From: Bacteroidota bacterium
GTDB lineage: Bacteria; Bacteroidota; Bacteroidia; Flavobacteriales_E; Vicingaceae
Assembly (NCBI GenBank): GCA_013112545.1
Contig: JABFGJ010000005.1
Span: 1 to 64,000 of the forward strand
Reading direction: 5' to 3'
Length of the DNA stretch: 64,000 nucleotides
A program made the translations under genes and the position numbers. Below are positions 19,143 to 29,400 of this stretch, piece after piece (within the stretch, counting starts at the first letter, position 1; the number at the start of each line of letters is the position of its first letter). The notes under the pieces are model-generated. The model saw only the letters and a list, made by a program, of their open reading frames with translations, had not been told where the DNA came from and did no database searches.

Positions 19143-19197
19143 TCATTTTATATTATTAATTCAATGCGTACTTTAGCGCACTTATAAAATTTAACAA

Positions 19198-20451
19198 ATG
19201 TCATATTTATTTACATCAGAATCTGTATCTGAGGGGCATCCAGACAAGGTCGCCGATCAAATTTCAGATGCATTAATTGATAACTTTTTAGCTTTTGACA
19301 AAGAATCAAAGGTAGCATGCGAAACACTCGTTACAACTGGTCAGGTAGTTTTGGCTGGCGAGGTCAAATCAACAGCCTATCTTGATGTTCAGGTTATTGC
19401 AAGAGATGTAATCAATAAAATTGGTTACAACAAGGGAGAGTATATGTTTGATGGTAATAGTTGCGGTGTATTTTCTGCAATTCACGAACAATCTCCAGAT
19501 ATAAATCAAGGTGTTGAACGAGCAAACAAAGAAGATCAAGGTGCAGGTGACCAAGGTATGATGTTTGGCTATGCGACCAATGAAACCGAAAGCTTTATGC
19601 CTCTGCCATTAGAGATTTCGCACATCCTTTTAAAAGAGTTGGCTGTATTGAGAAGAGAAAATAAAGACATCACTTATTTAAGACCTGATTCAAAATCACA
19701 GGTTACTATTGAATATGATGACAACAATAAGCCAGTAAGAATTGATGCTATAGTAGTTTCTACTCAGCACGACGATTTTGATACTGAAGCGAATATGCTT
19801 GCAAAAATTAAGAAAGACATTATAGAAATCTTAATTCCACGAGTAAAGGCTCAGCTGCCAGCCGAAACTCAAGCATTGTTCGACGATAAAATCACATATC
19901 ACATCAACCCTACTGGTATTTTTGTAATTGGCGGGCCACATGGAGATACTGGTTTAACTGGTCGTAAAATTATTGTAGATACTTACGGTGGAAAAGGAGC
20001 TCACGGTGGAGGTGCTTTTTCAGGAAAGGATCCAAGTAAAGTTGACCGATCTGCGGCTTATGCAACTAGACACATTGCAAAGAATTTAGTTGCCGCAGGC
20101 ATAGCTGATGAAGCATTGGTGCAAGTAGCCTATGCAATTGGTGTTGCAAAACCAATGGGACTTTATGTAAATACCTACGGTACTTCTAAGGTAAGTATGA
20201 GTGATGGAGCAATTGCAAAAAAACTTATGGAAGTATTTGATATGCGTCCTTATGCTATTGAAACTCGATTTAACTTAAGAACTCCAATTTATTCTGAAAC
20301 TGCTGCTTATGGTCACATGGGTAGAACCTGCGAAGTGGTTAACAAAACCTTTACTTCGCCAAATGGTGAAAAAATAAGCATGGATGTGAAATTATTTCCT
20401 TGGGAAGAATTAAACTATGTAGATAAAGTAAAAGCTGCTTTTGGTAAATAG
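19198..20451 (+). CDS. metK: Methionine adenosyltransferase (SAM synthetase)
   Basis: This enzyme makes S-adenosylmethionine from methionine and ATP. The 417 residues include [15 protein letters not shown] near residue 10, [12 protein letters not shown] near residue 116 (the ATP-binding hexapeptide region) and [19 protein letters not shown] near residue 270 (the P-loop-like motif). The ORF starts at ATG 55 bases after the gldA-like gene. I see no SAM riboswitch in this short leader. It ends at a strong palindromic terminator. Confidence 0.98.
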   Translation: MSYLFTSESVSEGHPDKVADQISDALIDNFLAFDKESKVACETLVTTGQVVLAGEVKSTAYLDVQVIARDVINKIGYNKGEYMFDGNSCGVFSAIHEQSPDINQGVERANKEDQGAGDQGMMFGYATNETESFMPLPLEISHILLKELAVLRRENKDITYLRPDSKSQVTIEYDDNNKPVRIDAIVVSTQHDDFDTEANMLAKIKKDIIEILIPRVKAQLPAETQALFDDKITYHINPTGIFVIGGPHGDTGLTGRKIIVDTYGGKGAHGGGAFSGKDPSKVDRSAAYATRHIAKNLVAAGIADEALVQVAYAIGVAKPMGLYVNTYGTSKVSMSDGAIAKKLMEVFDMRPYAIETRFNLRTPIYSETAAYGHMGRTCEVVNKTFTSPNGEKISMDVKLFPWEELNYVDKVKAAFGK

Positions 20452-20470
20452 TAGCGGTTAAACAATACAA

Positions 20471-20506
20471 AAAACCCTTTGAAACTGATCAGTTTCAAAG
20501 GGTTTT
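20471..20506. terminator. Bidirectional terminator between metK and der
   Basis: A perfect 36-base palindrome runs from AAAACCCTTTGAAAC to GTTTCAAAGGGTTTT. It has an A run on the left and a T run on the right, so it can end both metK (+) and the convergent der-era transcript (-). Confidence 0.9.
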
Positions 20507-20572
20507 TTTTGCAGAAAATTATTATTCAGGATTATGCATTAGAAAAAGAATAATACATAAATCGGAATTGTC

Positions 20573-21877
20573 TTATTTTTTTCTAAAAAAGATTTGAATT
20601 GGCACTCCAGTAAAATCAAATTTCTCCCTTAGTCTATTTTCGATGTATCGCTTATATTGCTCTTTAATATATTGAGGGTGATTGCAATAAAAAACGAATG
20701 TCGGTTTGTAAGTAGGCATCATCGTAACATACTTTATCTTAATAAATTTTCCTTTAACCGATGGTGGTGGAAAAGCCTCTGTAATTGGAAGCATCACTTT
20801 ATTTAGTTCAGATGTGCTAATTTTCTTGATTCTATTCTCATAAACTTGAATAGCCATTTTCAACACATCGTGTATTCTTTGTTTTTCTATAACCGAAGTA
20901 AAAATAATAGGCACATCAGTAAAAGGCGCTATCCGTTCTAAAATGGCTTCTTTAAACTCCTTCATGGTATTGGTTCCTTTGTTTTCTACTAAGTCCCATT
21001 TGTTTACCATTATCACGATGCCTTTTTTATTCTTTATCGCCAATTGATAAATATTCATATCCTGCGCCATCATACCCTCAAGCGCTTCAATCAAAATAAC
21101 ACACACGTCAGCATTTTCGATGGCTCGAATAGAACGCATCACCGAATAAAACTCTATATCTTCTTCCACTTTAGATTTCTTACGAAGACCTGCAGTATCA
21201 GTTAAAATAAAATCGAATCCATATGAATTATATCGTGTCCCAACTGCATCACGTGTTGTGCCAGCGATGGGCGTAACAATGTTGCGTTCTTTACCTATCA
21301 AAGTGTTTACAAATGAAGACTTTCCAACATTAGGTCTGCCAACTATTGCAATTCTTGGAATATCAGACTCCTCTTCAATATCATCTTCTAGAGTTTTAGC
21401 AATTTCATCTAAAAGATCACCTGTTCCACTACCGTTGATACTCGAAATGGCAAATACATCACCTAAGCCAAAATTGTAAAATTCTGCAACATCAGCTAAG
21501 CGATCAGGATTATCTACTTTGTTGGCAATGATGTATATTGGTTTCTTGGTCCTTCTCAATAAGGAAGCAACTGCCAAATCTAAATCCGTTATACCTACAG
21601 TAACATCAACAACAAACAAAATCATGTTTGCCTCTTCAAGAGCAATTTCAACTTGTTTTCTAATTTCTCCTTCAAACTCATCTTCAGAGCCCTTAACATA
21701 ACCTCCAGTATCTATTACTGTGAACTCTTTACCGTTCCATTCTGCTTTTCCGTATTGTCGGTCACGCGTTACACCACTTGCTTCATCCACAATGGCTTGC
21801 CTGCTTTCGGTCAATCGATTAAAAAAAGTTGACTTTCCAACATTTGGCCTTCCTACTATTGCAACTATATTTCCCAT
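20573..21877 (-). CDS. der: Ribosome biogenesis GTPase Der (EngA)
   Basis: This essential tandem GTPase matures the 50S subunit. The 434 residues carry two full G domains, [14 protein letters not shown] near residue 8 and [14 protein letters not shown] near residue 181, each with its DTxG and NKxD motifs. A C-terminal KH-like domain ends in IFFRKK. It begins 5 bases after the era stop codon, so the two GTPase genes form one operon. Confidence 0.98.
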   Translation of the reverse strand: MGNIVAIVGRPNVGKSTFFNRLTESRQAIVDEASGVTRDRQYGKAEWNGKEFTVIDTGGYVKGSEDEFEGEIRKQVEIALEEANMILFVVDVTVGITDLDLAVASLLRRTKKPIYIIANKVDNPDRLADVAEFYNFGLGDVFAISSINGSGTGDLLDEIAKTLEDDIEEESDIPRIAIVGRPNVGKSSFVNTLIGKERNIVTPIAGTTRDAVGTRYNSYGFDFILTDTAGLRKKSKVEEDIEFYSVMRSIRAIENADVCVILIEALEGMMAQDMNIYQLAIKNKKGIVIMVNKWDLVENKGTNTMKEFKEAILERIAPFTDVPIIFTSVIEKQRIHDVLKMAIQVYENRIKKISTSELNKVMLPITEAFPPPSVKGKFIKIKYVTMMPTYKPTFVFYCNHPQYIKEQYKRYIENRLREKFDFTGVPIQIFFRKK

Positions 21878-21882
21878 AATTC

Positions 21883-22761
21883 TTATAAATACCCAAACTT
21901 TTTAAGTTGTTTATCGTCATTTCTCCAGTCTTTATTAACCTTGACATACAACTCTAAATAAATCTTTTTAGCAAAAAATTGTTCTAAATCTTTTCTTGAT
22001 TCAGAACCTACAATTTTTAACATGGAGCCACCTTTGCCAATCAAAATACCTTTTTGACTTTCTCTACTCACATAAATGATGGCTCTAATTCGAATAATTT
22101 CTTCTTCTTCTTTAAATTCTTCTACTTGTATTTCAACAGAATAAGGCACTTCCTGATCATAATGCAATAATATCTTTTCACGCACTTTCTCTTCTACAAA
22201 AAATCGCTCTGACTTATCGGTCAAACTGTCTTTTGGATAATAAGGTGGATTTTCAGGCAAAAATTTTATGATTTGCGCTTTTAATTGATCCACATTAAAA
22301 CCATGTAAAGCAGAAATTGGCAAAACATAAGAATTTGGCAATTTATCTTTCCAGCGAATCATTTCTTGTTCCAACAATTCTTGGTTCGATAAATCAACTT
22401 TATTGATAACCGTAATGATTGGAATTTTAGTTTTGATTAAAAAATCATTTAGCTTTTCGTCCTTTAATTCCTTTTGCCCACATTCAATTAATAAGACAAC
22501 TACATCCGCATCTTTTAAAGAACTGTAAACAAACTTCATCATTCCTTCCTGCATTTTATATGCTGGATCTATAATTCCCGGAGTGTCAGAATATACAATT
22601 TGATAGTCCTCCTCGTTCACAATGCCAAGAATACGGTGCCTGGTTGTTTGTGCTTTAGAAGTAATTATAGAAAGTTGCTCGCCAACCAATTGATTCATCA
22701 AGGTTGATTTACCAACGTTTGGATGACCAATTATATTCACGAAGCCCGCTTTATGTGCCAA
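21883..22761 (-). CDS. era: GTPase Era
   Basis: This 16S rRNA-binding GTPase acts in 30S assembly. The 292 residues have the G domain with [14 protein letters not shown] near residue 12, DTPGI, NKVDLS, and the C-terminal KH domain with [23 protein letters not shown] that reads the 3' end of 16S rRNA. It is the first gene of the era-der operon and the last core gene before the accessory region at 22762-26351. Confidence 0.98.
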   Translation of the reverse strand: MAHKAGFVNIIGHPNVGKSTLMNQLVGEQLSIITSKAQTTRHRILGIVNEEDYQIVYSDTPGIIDPAYKMQEGMMKFVYSSLKDADVVVLLIECGQKELKDEKLNDFLIKTKIPIITVINKVDLSNQELLEQEMIRWKDKLPNSYVLPISALHGFNVDQLKAQIIKFLPENPPYYPKDSLTDKSERFFVEEKVREKILLHYDQEVPYSVEIQVEEFKEEEEIIRIRAIIYVSRESQKGILIGKGGSMLKIVGSESRKDLEQFFAKKIYLELYVKVNKDWRNDDKQLKKFGYL

Positions 22762-23226
22762 TTTTATATTGTTTTAATTTTTTTGCAAAGAAACTAAATA
22801 AAGCGGAGTAGAAGCCACTATATTTTAATGGGTTAATTGACTATTTTTTGGATAATAAACTGGTATTTAATTGAGCGTTTTGATTATTTTGAGTGCTCCA
22901 TATTACATCTTCAATTCCTATCCTTTATAAAACCTCTATGGTTAAGTCGATTTTTCTAACTTAGATGAGAGTTTCATTTTATTGATGGACTTGTACTTTA
23001 AGTTTAAATATTGGAGGTTTGGGGTTTGAGGCTGCAAATAAAAACCAAAAACTCCTAAGAATTAATTAATTTGGGCTAAATAAAATGCGGATATGATGTA
23101 CTTGTGTGTTGTATTTTAAACTCCCCCCAAATAAGTACAGTTTATAAATAGTATTTATAATTTATAATAACTAATTTTAATCAACTGCCATATTTTTAGA
23201 ATCAGACACCTAAACAAAGAAAACCC
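22762..23226. other. Non-coding stretch upstream of era holding a dispersed repeat
   Basis: The first 50 bases hold the era start region on the minus strand (TTTCTTTGC is a weak promoter match). The middle holds repeat copy 1 (22911-23038). The rest is AT-rich, with a small palindrome ATAAATAGTATTTAT near 23143, and leads into the lipoprotein gene. I see no further gene. Confidence 0.6.
22911..23038 (+). repeat. Dispersed intergenic repeat, copy 1
   Basis: It shares with copy 2 the series TTTATAAAACC, GTCGATTTTTCTAAC, TTTCATTTTATTGATGGACT, TTTAAGTTTAAA and GAGGCTGCAAA, in the same order and spacing. The left end is more divergent than in copies 2 and 3. It lies before the lipoprotein gene at 23227. 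Confidence 0.7.
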
Positions 23227-23868
23227 ATGACCTCAAAATCAATATTCACAGCGTTATTATTTGTTTTCACAATTTCAAGTTGTGTAGAAACAAGTAATGA
23301 TATTACCCCTGTTGACTTTGAAAAATATAAAAAAGAGTTTATTCCAGGGTTAACCCAAAAAAGAGCGAATGAAATCTTAAGCAAACAGAGGGTAGAAGTT
23401 TTAGAAAAGACTATAGGAAAAGAAATTCCTGACTCAATCTTTGTGAAAAACGAAAATGGTGAGGTAGAATTAAAAAAATTACTCACTGAAAAAACATTAT
23501 TAGTACTGACTGCATCTCATTGTGCTTGGGGAATGGAAGGACTTACAAATGACATGCCTTATGCACTGAATAAACTAAAAGAAGAAAAGATAGAAATTAA
23601 TGTAATTTGTCTTTTCATTAAAACAGAATTTGATGATGAAGATATTACGTATTTCAATACAACATACAATGAATTAAAAGTTTTCTATCCAAACATTTAT
23701 GTGATTTCTGAAAAAGATTCAAGAAGACTTAATGTTACTGTAAATCCAGCAAGAATGTTAATTGACCAAGACAAGTCAGTTATTTCAAAAAGAGATGGAG
23801 TTTCTACACCAGAAGGCCTTTATGAAGAATTAAAGAAACTGCTGCAAACAAAAGCTAATCAATTATAA
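23227..23868 (+). CDS. Thioredoxin-fold lipoprotein of unknown role
   Basis: The 213-residue protein has a lipoprotein signal peptide (FTISSC at residues 15-20). The second half has the layout of a redoxin/TlpA-like fold: LLVLTASHCAWGMEGL near residue 92, a central segment INVICLFIKTEF, and NPARMLIDQDKSVISKRDG near residue 177, where the proline is at the cis-Pro position. The usual C-x-x-C is replaced by a single cysteine (HCAWG), so a normal disulfide exchange is not expected. It lies between two copies of the dispersed repeat and has no operon partner. Confidence 0.6.
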   Translation: MTSKSIFTALLFVFTISSCVETSNDITPVDFEKYKKEFIPGLTQKRANEILSKQRVEVLEKTIGKEIPDSIFVKNENGEVELKKLLTEKTLLVLTASHCAWGMEGLTNDMPYALNKLKEEKIEINVICLFIKTEFDDEDITYFNTTYNELKVFYPNIYVISEKDSRRLNVTVNPARMLIDQDKSVISKRDGVSTPEGLYEELKKLLQTKANQL

Positions 23869-24007
23869 TTCAGCACCTCCCATTCCAATATTTTATAAAA
23901 CCCAAATGTTTAGTCGATTTTTCTAACAAAGTTGAGGATTTCATTTTATTGATGGACTTGTATTTTAAGTTTAAAAAACTGAGAAGTTTAACTTCTGAGG
24001 CTGCAAA
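23865..24007 (+). repeat. Dispersed intergenic repeat, copy 2
   Basis: It begins inside the stop region of the lipoprotein gene with ATAATTCAGCACC. Its first 60 bases are nearly identical to copy 3 (ATTCCAATATTTTATAAAAC, CCAAATGTTT, GTCGATTTTT). Its second half matches copy 1 (CATTTTATTGATGGACTTGT, GAGGCTGCAAA). It therefore joins the other two copies into one family. Confidence 0.8.
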
Positions 24008-24116
24008 GCCAACACGAAAAGCCCATTAGGCCAATATCATTTTAACACACAAAAAATATTAGTAATAATTCGAGATAAGTAGTTTATTTTGCTACTTTTA
24101 TCAAAATTATACTAAA

Positions 24117-24908
24117 GTGAACGCAAAAGCGTATATCAACTATTTATTATCTATTGAGAATTACTCCTTCTCTCTTGAAGAGATTATTCAACATACTGAC
24201 GGCAAGGGTACATCTCTAAAATTTGAGCTTGCTAGATTAATAAATAAAAAAGTAATTATTAATCTAAGAAAAGGGTTTTACTTAATAATTCCACCAAGGT
24301 ATAGTAAGCAAGGTCATCTTCCTACTCAACTTTACATTGAAAAGCTTTTTAAATACCTCGATCGCAACTATTACTTAGGGTTTTACTCGGCTGCCAAATT
24401 TTATGGAGCAAGCCATCAACAAACTCAGCGAGATTATTTAATGACTGAAAAGCCAAAATTAATTGACATAAAGAAAGGCGCTTATGACATACGCTTTTTC
24501 ACTAGTGCAAAATGGCCAACTAAAAATCTACTGGTCAAAAAATCTGATGCTGGCAATTTTAAAATTTCTAGCCCAGCTCTTACTGCTGTAGATTTAATTC
24601 ATCACCAAACCAAATTAGGCGGAATAAACAGAATGTTAGCCGTTTTAGAAGAACTTGCAGAAGAAATAAACCAAAATGACATTGCAGAATTGCTGTCTTG
24701 GTATCCACATAAAAGCACTATGCAACGCTTCGGTTTTCTACTCGAAGTAGTTAACGCTGATAAAATCTTATGCAATCTTATAAAAACTCACTTAGATAAA
24801 TTCAAGCTATTTCCTGTTTTATTAAGCCCAAAAACGGGACAAAAGCCAGGGGCTGTTGATAATTTCTGGAAAGTAGCTATAAACATAAAGCTGGAAAGTG
24901 ATTTATGA
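24117..24908 (+). CDS. abiEi: AbiEi-type antitoxin of a type IV toxin-antitoxin system
   Basis: The 263-residue protein has an N-terminal winged-helix region, where EIIQHTDGKGTSLKFELARLINKKVIINLRKGFYLI near residues 22-57 matches the AbiEi DNA-binding domain. The C-terminal AbiEi_1-like region includes YYLGFYSAAKFYGASHQQ and SPALTAVDLIHHQTKLGGINR. AbiEi proteins repress their own operon and counteract the AbiEii toxin without direct binding. The start is GTG. The gene overlaps the toxin gene by 4 bases (ATGA), so the pair is coupled. It sits in the repeat-flanked region beside tRNA-Gln. Confidence 0.85.
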   Translation: MNAKAYINYLLSIENYSFSLEEIIQHTDGKGTSLKFELARLINKKVIINLRKGFYLIIPPRYSKQGHLPTQLYIEKLFKYLDRNYYLGFYSAAKFYGASHQQTQRDYLMTEKPKLIDIKKGAYDIRFFTSAKWPTKNLLVKKSDAGNFKISSPALTAVDLIHHQTKLGGINRMLAVLEELAEEINQNDIAELLSWYPHKSTMQRFGFLLEVVNADKILCNLIKTHLDKFKLFPVLLSPKTGQKPGAVDNFWKVAINIKLESDL

Positions 24909-25696
24909 TTCCAAAACCTTACATAGCAAAATGGCAAGACCATGCTCCTTGGAATCAATTTTATCAAGTTGAACAAGACTTAGTAATTAGTCGTGCTTTG
25001 ATAGAGGTATTTTCGGATGACTTCTTGCGTGAAAACTTAGCTTTTAGAGGAGGTACGGCATTACATAAATTATACCTAAATCCTGCACCAAGATATTCGG
25101 AAGATATTGATTTAGTTCAAATTAAAGCTGGGCCAATTAAGCCAATTATGGAACGAATCAAAGAGGTAATTACTTTTTTCGAAGAACCAAGAAAAACGCA
25201 GGTAAAAGGTCATGGAGCAAGAGCTCTGTATCGTTTTACATCTGAATACGAAGAAATTCGATTACGCTTAAAATTTGAAATCAACTGCAAAGAGCATTTT
25301 AACGTGTTGAATTGGGTTGATTTCCCTTTTGAAGTTGAAAGTGAATGTTTTTCTGGAAAATGCAAGATAAGAACCTACAATATCAATGAACTCCTAGGAA
25401 CTAAACTTAGAGCATTATATCAAAGAAGTAAAGGACGAGATTTGTTTGATTTGGACTATTCTCGATTAAATATGGAGTTAAATATTGATGAAATTATCCA
25501 CTGCTTTAAAAGGTACATCACATTTGCAACAGAAAATAGACCACCTAGCAAAAAGGATTTTTTAATGAATCTTGAAGAAAAAGAAATTGACCCCGATTTC
25601 ACAGGAGATATGGAAGCTTTGTTGAGAACCGAAATTACATACAATCAAGAAGAAGCATTTTCTTGGTTGAAGAAAACAGTAATTGATAAAATATAA
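24905..25696 (+). CDS. abiEii: AbiEii-type nucleotidyltransferase toxin
   Basis: The 263-residue protein has the GSX10DXD-type nucleotidyltransferase core: FRGGTALHKLYLNPAPRYSEDIDLVQ near residues 47-73, with the GG-T and S-E-D-I-D metal-binding residues. It also has the KLRALYQRSKGRDLFDLDYS motif near residues 162-181, where the Lys and Asp are conserved in AbiEii. Such toxins transfer nucleotides, with tRNA as the known substrate class in studied members, and stop growth when phage infection disturbs the antitoxin. Key residues look intact, so the system may be active. Confidence 0.88.
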   Translation: MIPKPYIAKWQDHAPWNQFYQVEQDLVISRALIEVFSDDFLRENLAFRGGTALHKLYLNPAPRYSEDIDLVQIKAGPIKPIMERIKEVITFFEEPRKTQVKGHGARALYRFTSEYEEIRLRLKFEINCKEHFNVLNWVDFPFEVESECFSGKCKIRTYNINELLGTKLRALYQRSKGRDLFDLDYSRLNMELNIDEIIHCFKRYITFATENRPPSKKDFLMNLEEKEIDPDFTGDMEALLRTEITYNQEEAFSWLKKTVIDKI

Positions 25697-25752
25697 GTAC
25701 TCGCTACCTAGAATTTGTAAATACTACATAGCACATCTTTGGTTTTTCTTGC

Positions 25753-25828
25753 ATAATTCAGCACCTATCATTCCAATATTTTATAAAACCCAAATGTTTG
25801 GTCGATTTTTTCAAGCTTAGATGGTGTC
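25753..25828 (+). repeat. Dispersed intergenic repeat, copy 3
   Basis: ATAATTCAGCACCTATCATT through GTCGATTTTT is nearly identical to copy 2. After 25810 the likeness fades, leaving only scattered matches (CTTAGATGG). It lies after the AbiE toxin gene and before the tRNA-tail array. Confidence 0.75.
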
Positions 25829-25891
25829 TTAGTTTTTTATCTAGTTTTTGTTTTGCCCTTCATAACCTCGTTCAGTATGTTTCCCATAAAA

Positions 25892-26294
25892 AACTCCGAA
25901 CTGTAAAAACAATTCGGAGTTAATTTAGATTCGTTGTCCGACTAGGGCTTCCTCCTACATTGCTTTCCGGCGGATAAACTTCTCGCCCTTAAATTCTGCA
26001 AAAAAAAAAAACTCCGAACTGTAAAAACAATTCGGAGTTAGTTTAGATTCGTTGTCCGACTAGGGCTTCCTCCTACATTGCATTCCGGCGGATAAACTTC
26101 TCGCCCTTAAATTTTGCAAAAAAAACTCCGAACTGTAAAATCAATTCGGAGTTAATTTAGATTCGTTGTCCGACTAGGGCTTCCTCCTACATTGCATTCC
26201 GGCGGATAAACTTCTCGCCCTTAAATTTTGCAAAAAAAACTCCGAACTGTAAAACAATTCGGAGTTAATTTAGATTCGTTGTCCGACTAGGGCT
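25892..26294 (-). repeat. Tandem array of tRNA-Gln 3'-tail plus terminator units (four copies, the last inside the intact tRNA)
   Basis: The hairpin AACTCCGAAC...AATTCGGAGTT occurs at 25892-25921, 26010-26039, 26124-26153 and 26238-26266, with spacings of 118, 114 and 114 bases. Each is followed by TTAGATTCGTTGTCCGACTA and GGGCT, where the last 15 bases equal the 3' end of tRNA-Gln (25935-25949, 26053-26067, 26167-26181 and, in the intact gene, 26280-26294). In copies 1-3 a shared segment, starting TCCTCCTACATTGC and ending CTTCTCGCCCTTAAATT, takes the place of the rest of the tRNA. The units differ at only a few bases, so the duplication is recent or maintained. Confidence 0.9.
26238..26266 (-). 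terminator. Intrinsic terminator of tRNA-Gln
   Basis: On the minus strand a stem of about 11 base pairs (AACTCCGAATTG with CAGTTCGGAGTT) is followed by a T run (A at 26232-26239). It lies 13 bases past the tRNA 3' end. The same terminator is repeated three more times in the array. Confidence 0.8.
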
Positions 26295-26351
26295 CGAACC
26301 TAGACTCTTCTGGACCAAAACCAGACGTGTTGCCAGTTACACCATCGGACA
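26279..26351 (-). tRNA. tRNA-Gln (anticodon TTG)
   Basis: The minus strand folds as a full cloverleaf. The acceptor arms are TGTCCGA/TCGGACA, the D arm is GGTGTAACTGGCAACAC, the anticodon stem TCTGG/CCAGA encloses TTTTGGT with anticodon TTG, and the T arm is CTAGGTTCGAGCCCTAG. CCA is not encoded. A Bacteroidota-type promoter element lies upstream. The 3' 15 bases are repeated three times in the array downstream. Confidence 0.95.
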
Positions 26352-26377
26352 ATTTTCTGCCTTTTTGCAAAGCGACC

Positions 26378-26389
26378 ACAAAAGTAATA
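26378..26389 (-). promoter_or_regulatory. Putative -7 promoter element of tRNA-Gln (TATTACTTTTGT)
   Basis: The minus strand reads TATTACTTTTGT, containing TACTTTTG, a strong match to the Bacteroidota consensus. It lies about 26 bases before the tRNA 5' end. The array units themselves have no such element. Confidence 0.6.
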
Positions 26390-26498
26390 ATTTTTTCATC
26401 TAATTTTATTAATTCTTAACAAATTTAGCCTCTTATTTATTGGTTTAATATTGATAAATTCGCAGCTTACTCTTTTTTGAACATAGATAGAATAGAAT

Positions 26499-29400
26499 AT
26501 GGATAATTTCAGAAAACTGAATTTAACTTTCGGATGGATAACATGGTTGATTGCAACCGTAGTTTATCTTCTAACAATAGAGCCAACAACTAGTTTTTGG
26601 GATTGCGGTGAATTTATCGCTACTGCTTACAAACTTGAAGTGGGACACCCTCCCGGTGCACCGTTCTTTATGATTCTGGCTCGTTTCTTCACTTTATTTG
26701 CAGGTCCAGAAAACGCCGCCTTGATGGTTAACTCGCTATCGGCGCTTGCAAGTTCATTTACTATTCTATTCCTATTTTGGACTATTACTGCTTTCGCTAA
26801 AAAAATTGCTTTGCAATCTGGCGAATTAACTCAAAGTAAAATATATGCCATCGTTGGTTCTGGAGTTGTTGGAGGTTTAGCTTATACTTTTTCAGATTCA
26901 TTCTGGTTTTCAGCAGTTGAAGGTGAGGTTTATGCACTTTCATCTTTATTTACCGCTGCGGTATTTTGGGCCATTATCAAATGGGAAGGGGTTGCTGACA
27001 AAACTCATAACCTGCGATGGATAGTCTTAATTGCTTACCTAATGGGACTTTCTATAGGTGTTCACTTATTGAACTTATTGGCTATACCTGCTATTGTTTT
27101 AGTTTATTATTTCAAAAAATTCAAACCTACACCAAAAGGAACTGCCTTAGCTCTAGCGCTTTCTATTGTAATTCTAGGAGTTGTTCAATATGGAATTATT
27201 CCTGGAGTTATCATTATCGCTTCTAAATTTGAATTGCTTTTCACCAATTCTTTTGGAATGCCTTTTAATACAGGATTCTTTGTTTATTTAGCCTTGTTAA
27301 TCGGTTTGTTGATTTTTGGAATTTACAAAACTCATCAGAAAGGGAAAGTTATTTATAACACGATCCTATTGTGCTTTATGGCCATTCTTATGGGTTACTC
27401 TTCGTTTGCAGTAATTATGATTCGTTCAAATGCAAACACACCGATGGATGAAAATAATCCTGAAAACGTATTTACATTTCTTTCTTATTTGAATCGAGAA
27501 CAATACGGACAACGCCCCTTATTTAATGGACAATCTTTTAACACTCCTTTAGATGCTAGAAACCCTTACCTAGATGGATCTCCAGTTTATTTTCAAGACA
27601 AAGAATCTGGAAAATACATTATTACAGACCAACGTAAAAACTCGGAAGCAAATTATGATGAGCGTTTTTTAAGTGTAATTCCAAGAATGTGGAGCAGCGA
27701 AGCTCGACATAAAGGCCAATATAAAAATTGGTCTAACTTTAAAGGAAAACCGATACGTTATCAAGGTCCAGATGGGAGTACGAAAGTGATTAACACTCCA
27801 ACCTTTGGTGAAAACATGACCTATTTCTTTAGGTATCAGGTTAATTGGATGTACATGAGGTATTTCATGTGGAATTTTGCTGGAAGGCAAAACGATATAC
27901 AAGGACATGGCAATGTAGTAAATGGTAACTGGATTTCGGGAATTAAATTCATTGATGAAATGAGATTGGGCACTCAAGACAATCTACCTGAGTTTATAAA
28001 AGATAATCCTGCACATAATAAATATTATATGCTGCCATTAATTCTAGGCTTAATCGGATTATTCTTTCAATTTAGTAAAAACAATAAAGATGGTGCCATC
28101 GTTTTGTTACTCTTCTTTTTTACTGGTCTAGCGATTGTAATTTACCTTAATCAGTATCCACTCCAACCTAGAGAAAGAGATTATGCATATGCTGCATCCT
28201 TTTATGCTTTTGCCATTTGGATTGGACTGGGTGTATATGCTCTATATGATTGGATTGGGAATAAAATCCCCCAAAAAATAAGCGCAATTGCTGTTACTGC
28301 ATTATGCCTTATTTTGGTTCCTGGTATTATGGCATCAGAAAACTGGGATGATCATAGCAGAGCTGATCGCTATACAGGAAGAGATTTCGCTAAAAACTAT
28401 TTAGATTCTTGCGAACCCAATTCTATTTTGTTTACCAATGGCGATAATGATACTTTCCCACTTTGGTATGTGCAAGAAGTAGAAGAATATAGAACAGATG
28501 TTCGTGTAATTAATTTAAGCCTTTTAAACACTGACTGGTATATCAATCAAATGCGAATGAAAGCATACGAGTCTGAACCTGTTGCTTTAACACTTCCTGA
28601 AAAGAAAATCAGACAAGGAACTAATGATTATTTACCTGTTTACGAAAGGGAGCAAATTAAAGGAAATATTGATGTTAAGGATTTAATCAATTTTATATTG
28701 AGTGATAATCCTCAAACTAAAATTCCAGTTGGAAGCGGTGAAAAAATCGATTATATCCCAACTAAAAAATTAAAAATAAGTGTTGATAAAGCAAAAGTTT
28801 TAGCCAACGGAACTGTATCTGCGGACATGGCCGATGAAATTGTTGACAACATCACTTGGGACATTAAGAAAAACTATCTATTTAAAAATGATTTAACCAT
28901 ATTAGACATTCTAGCTTCAAACAATTGGGAAAGACCCATCTATTTTGCTAGTACAACTGGTATTGATAGCTATATTGGACTTGAAGATTATTTTAGAGCT
29001 GAAGGTATGGCTTATCGACTTGTTCCAATTAAGAAAGCTCCAAACCCAGATGGAAACCCAGGTTATGTAAACTCTGAAATTCTCTATGACAGACTGATGA
29101 ACGATTTCAAGTGGGGCGGCATGGATGTTAGCGATATCTATATGGACGAAACTAACCGCAGAATGACAATGAGCTTGCGCATCACTTTTTCTAGGTTAGC
29201 TCAGCAACTAATAGAAGAAAATGATAAAGAAAAAGCACTTGAGGTTCTTGATAAAGCATTTGAAGTAATGCCAGAAAGAAATGTACCATATGATGTATTT
29301 GTGATGTATTTAGCAGAAAATTATTATGCAGCTGGCGATGCTGAAAAAGGCAATCAGGTGGTTGCAAGACTTGCCGATATTTATGAGCAAGAATTACTGT

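Larger units (their letters stand above)
25697..26278. other. Non-coding stretch with repeat copy 3 and the tRNA-tail array
   Basis: After the toxin gene come about 55 bases of unremarkable sequence, then repeat copy 3, a short spacer and the tandem array leading into tRNA-Gln. No protein gene is supported here on either strand. Confidence 0.75.

Noticed and set aside
19143-19197. A SAM riboswitch before metK
   Set aside because: The 55-base leader contains no recognisable SAM aptamer core, and the ahcY leader has no SAH aptamer either.
22911-25828. An integron with attC sites
   Set aside because: The repeats do not show the paired inverted core sites of attC, and no integron integrase is present in the window. 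The cassette idea is kept only as a looser hypothesis.
25892-26294. A CRISPR array
   Set aside because: The units are 114-118 bases long and nearly identical throughout. There are no unique spacers and no cas genes; the repeated part contains a tRNA tail and a terminator.
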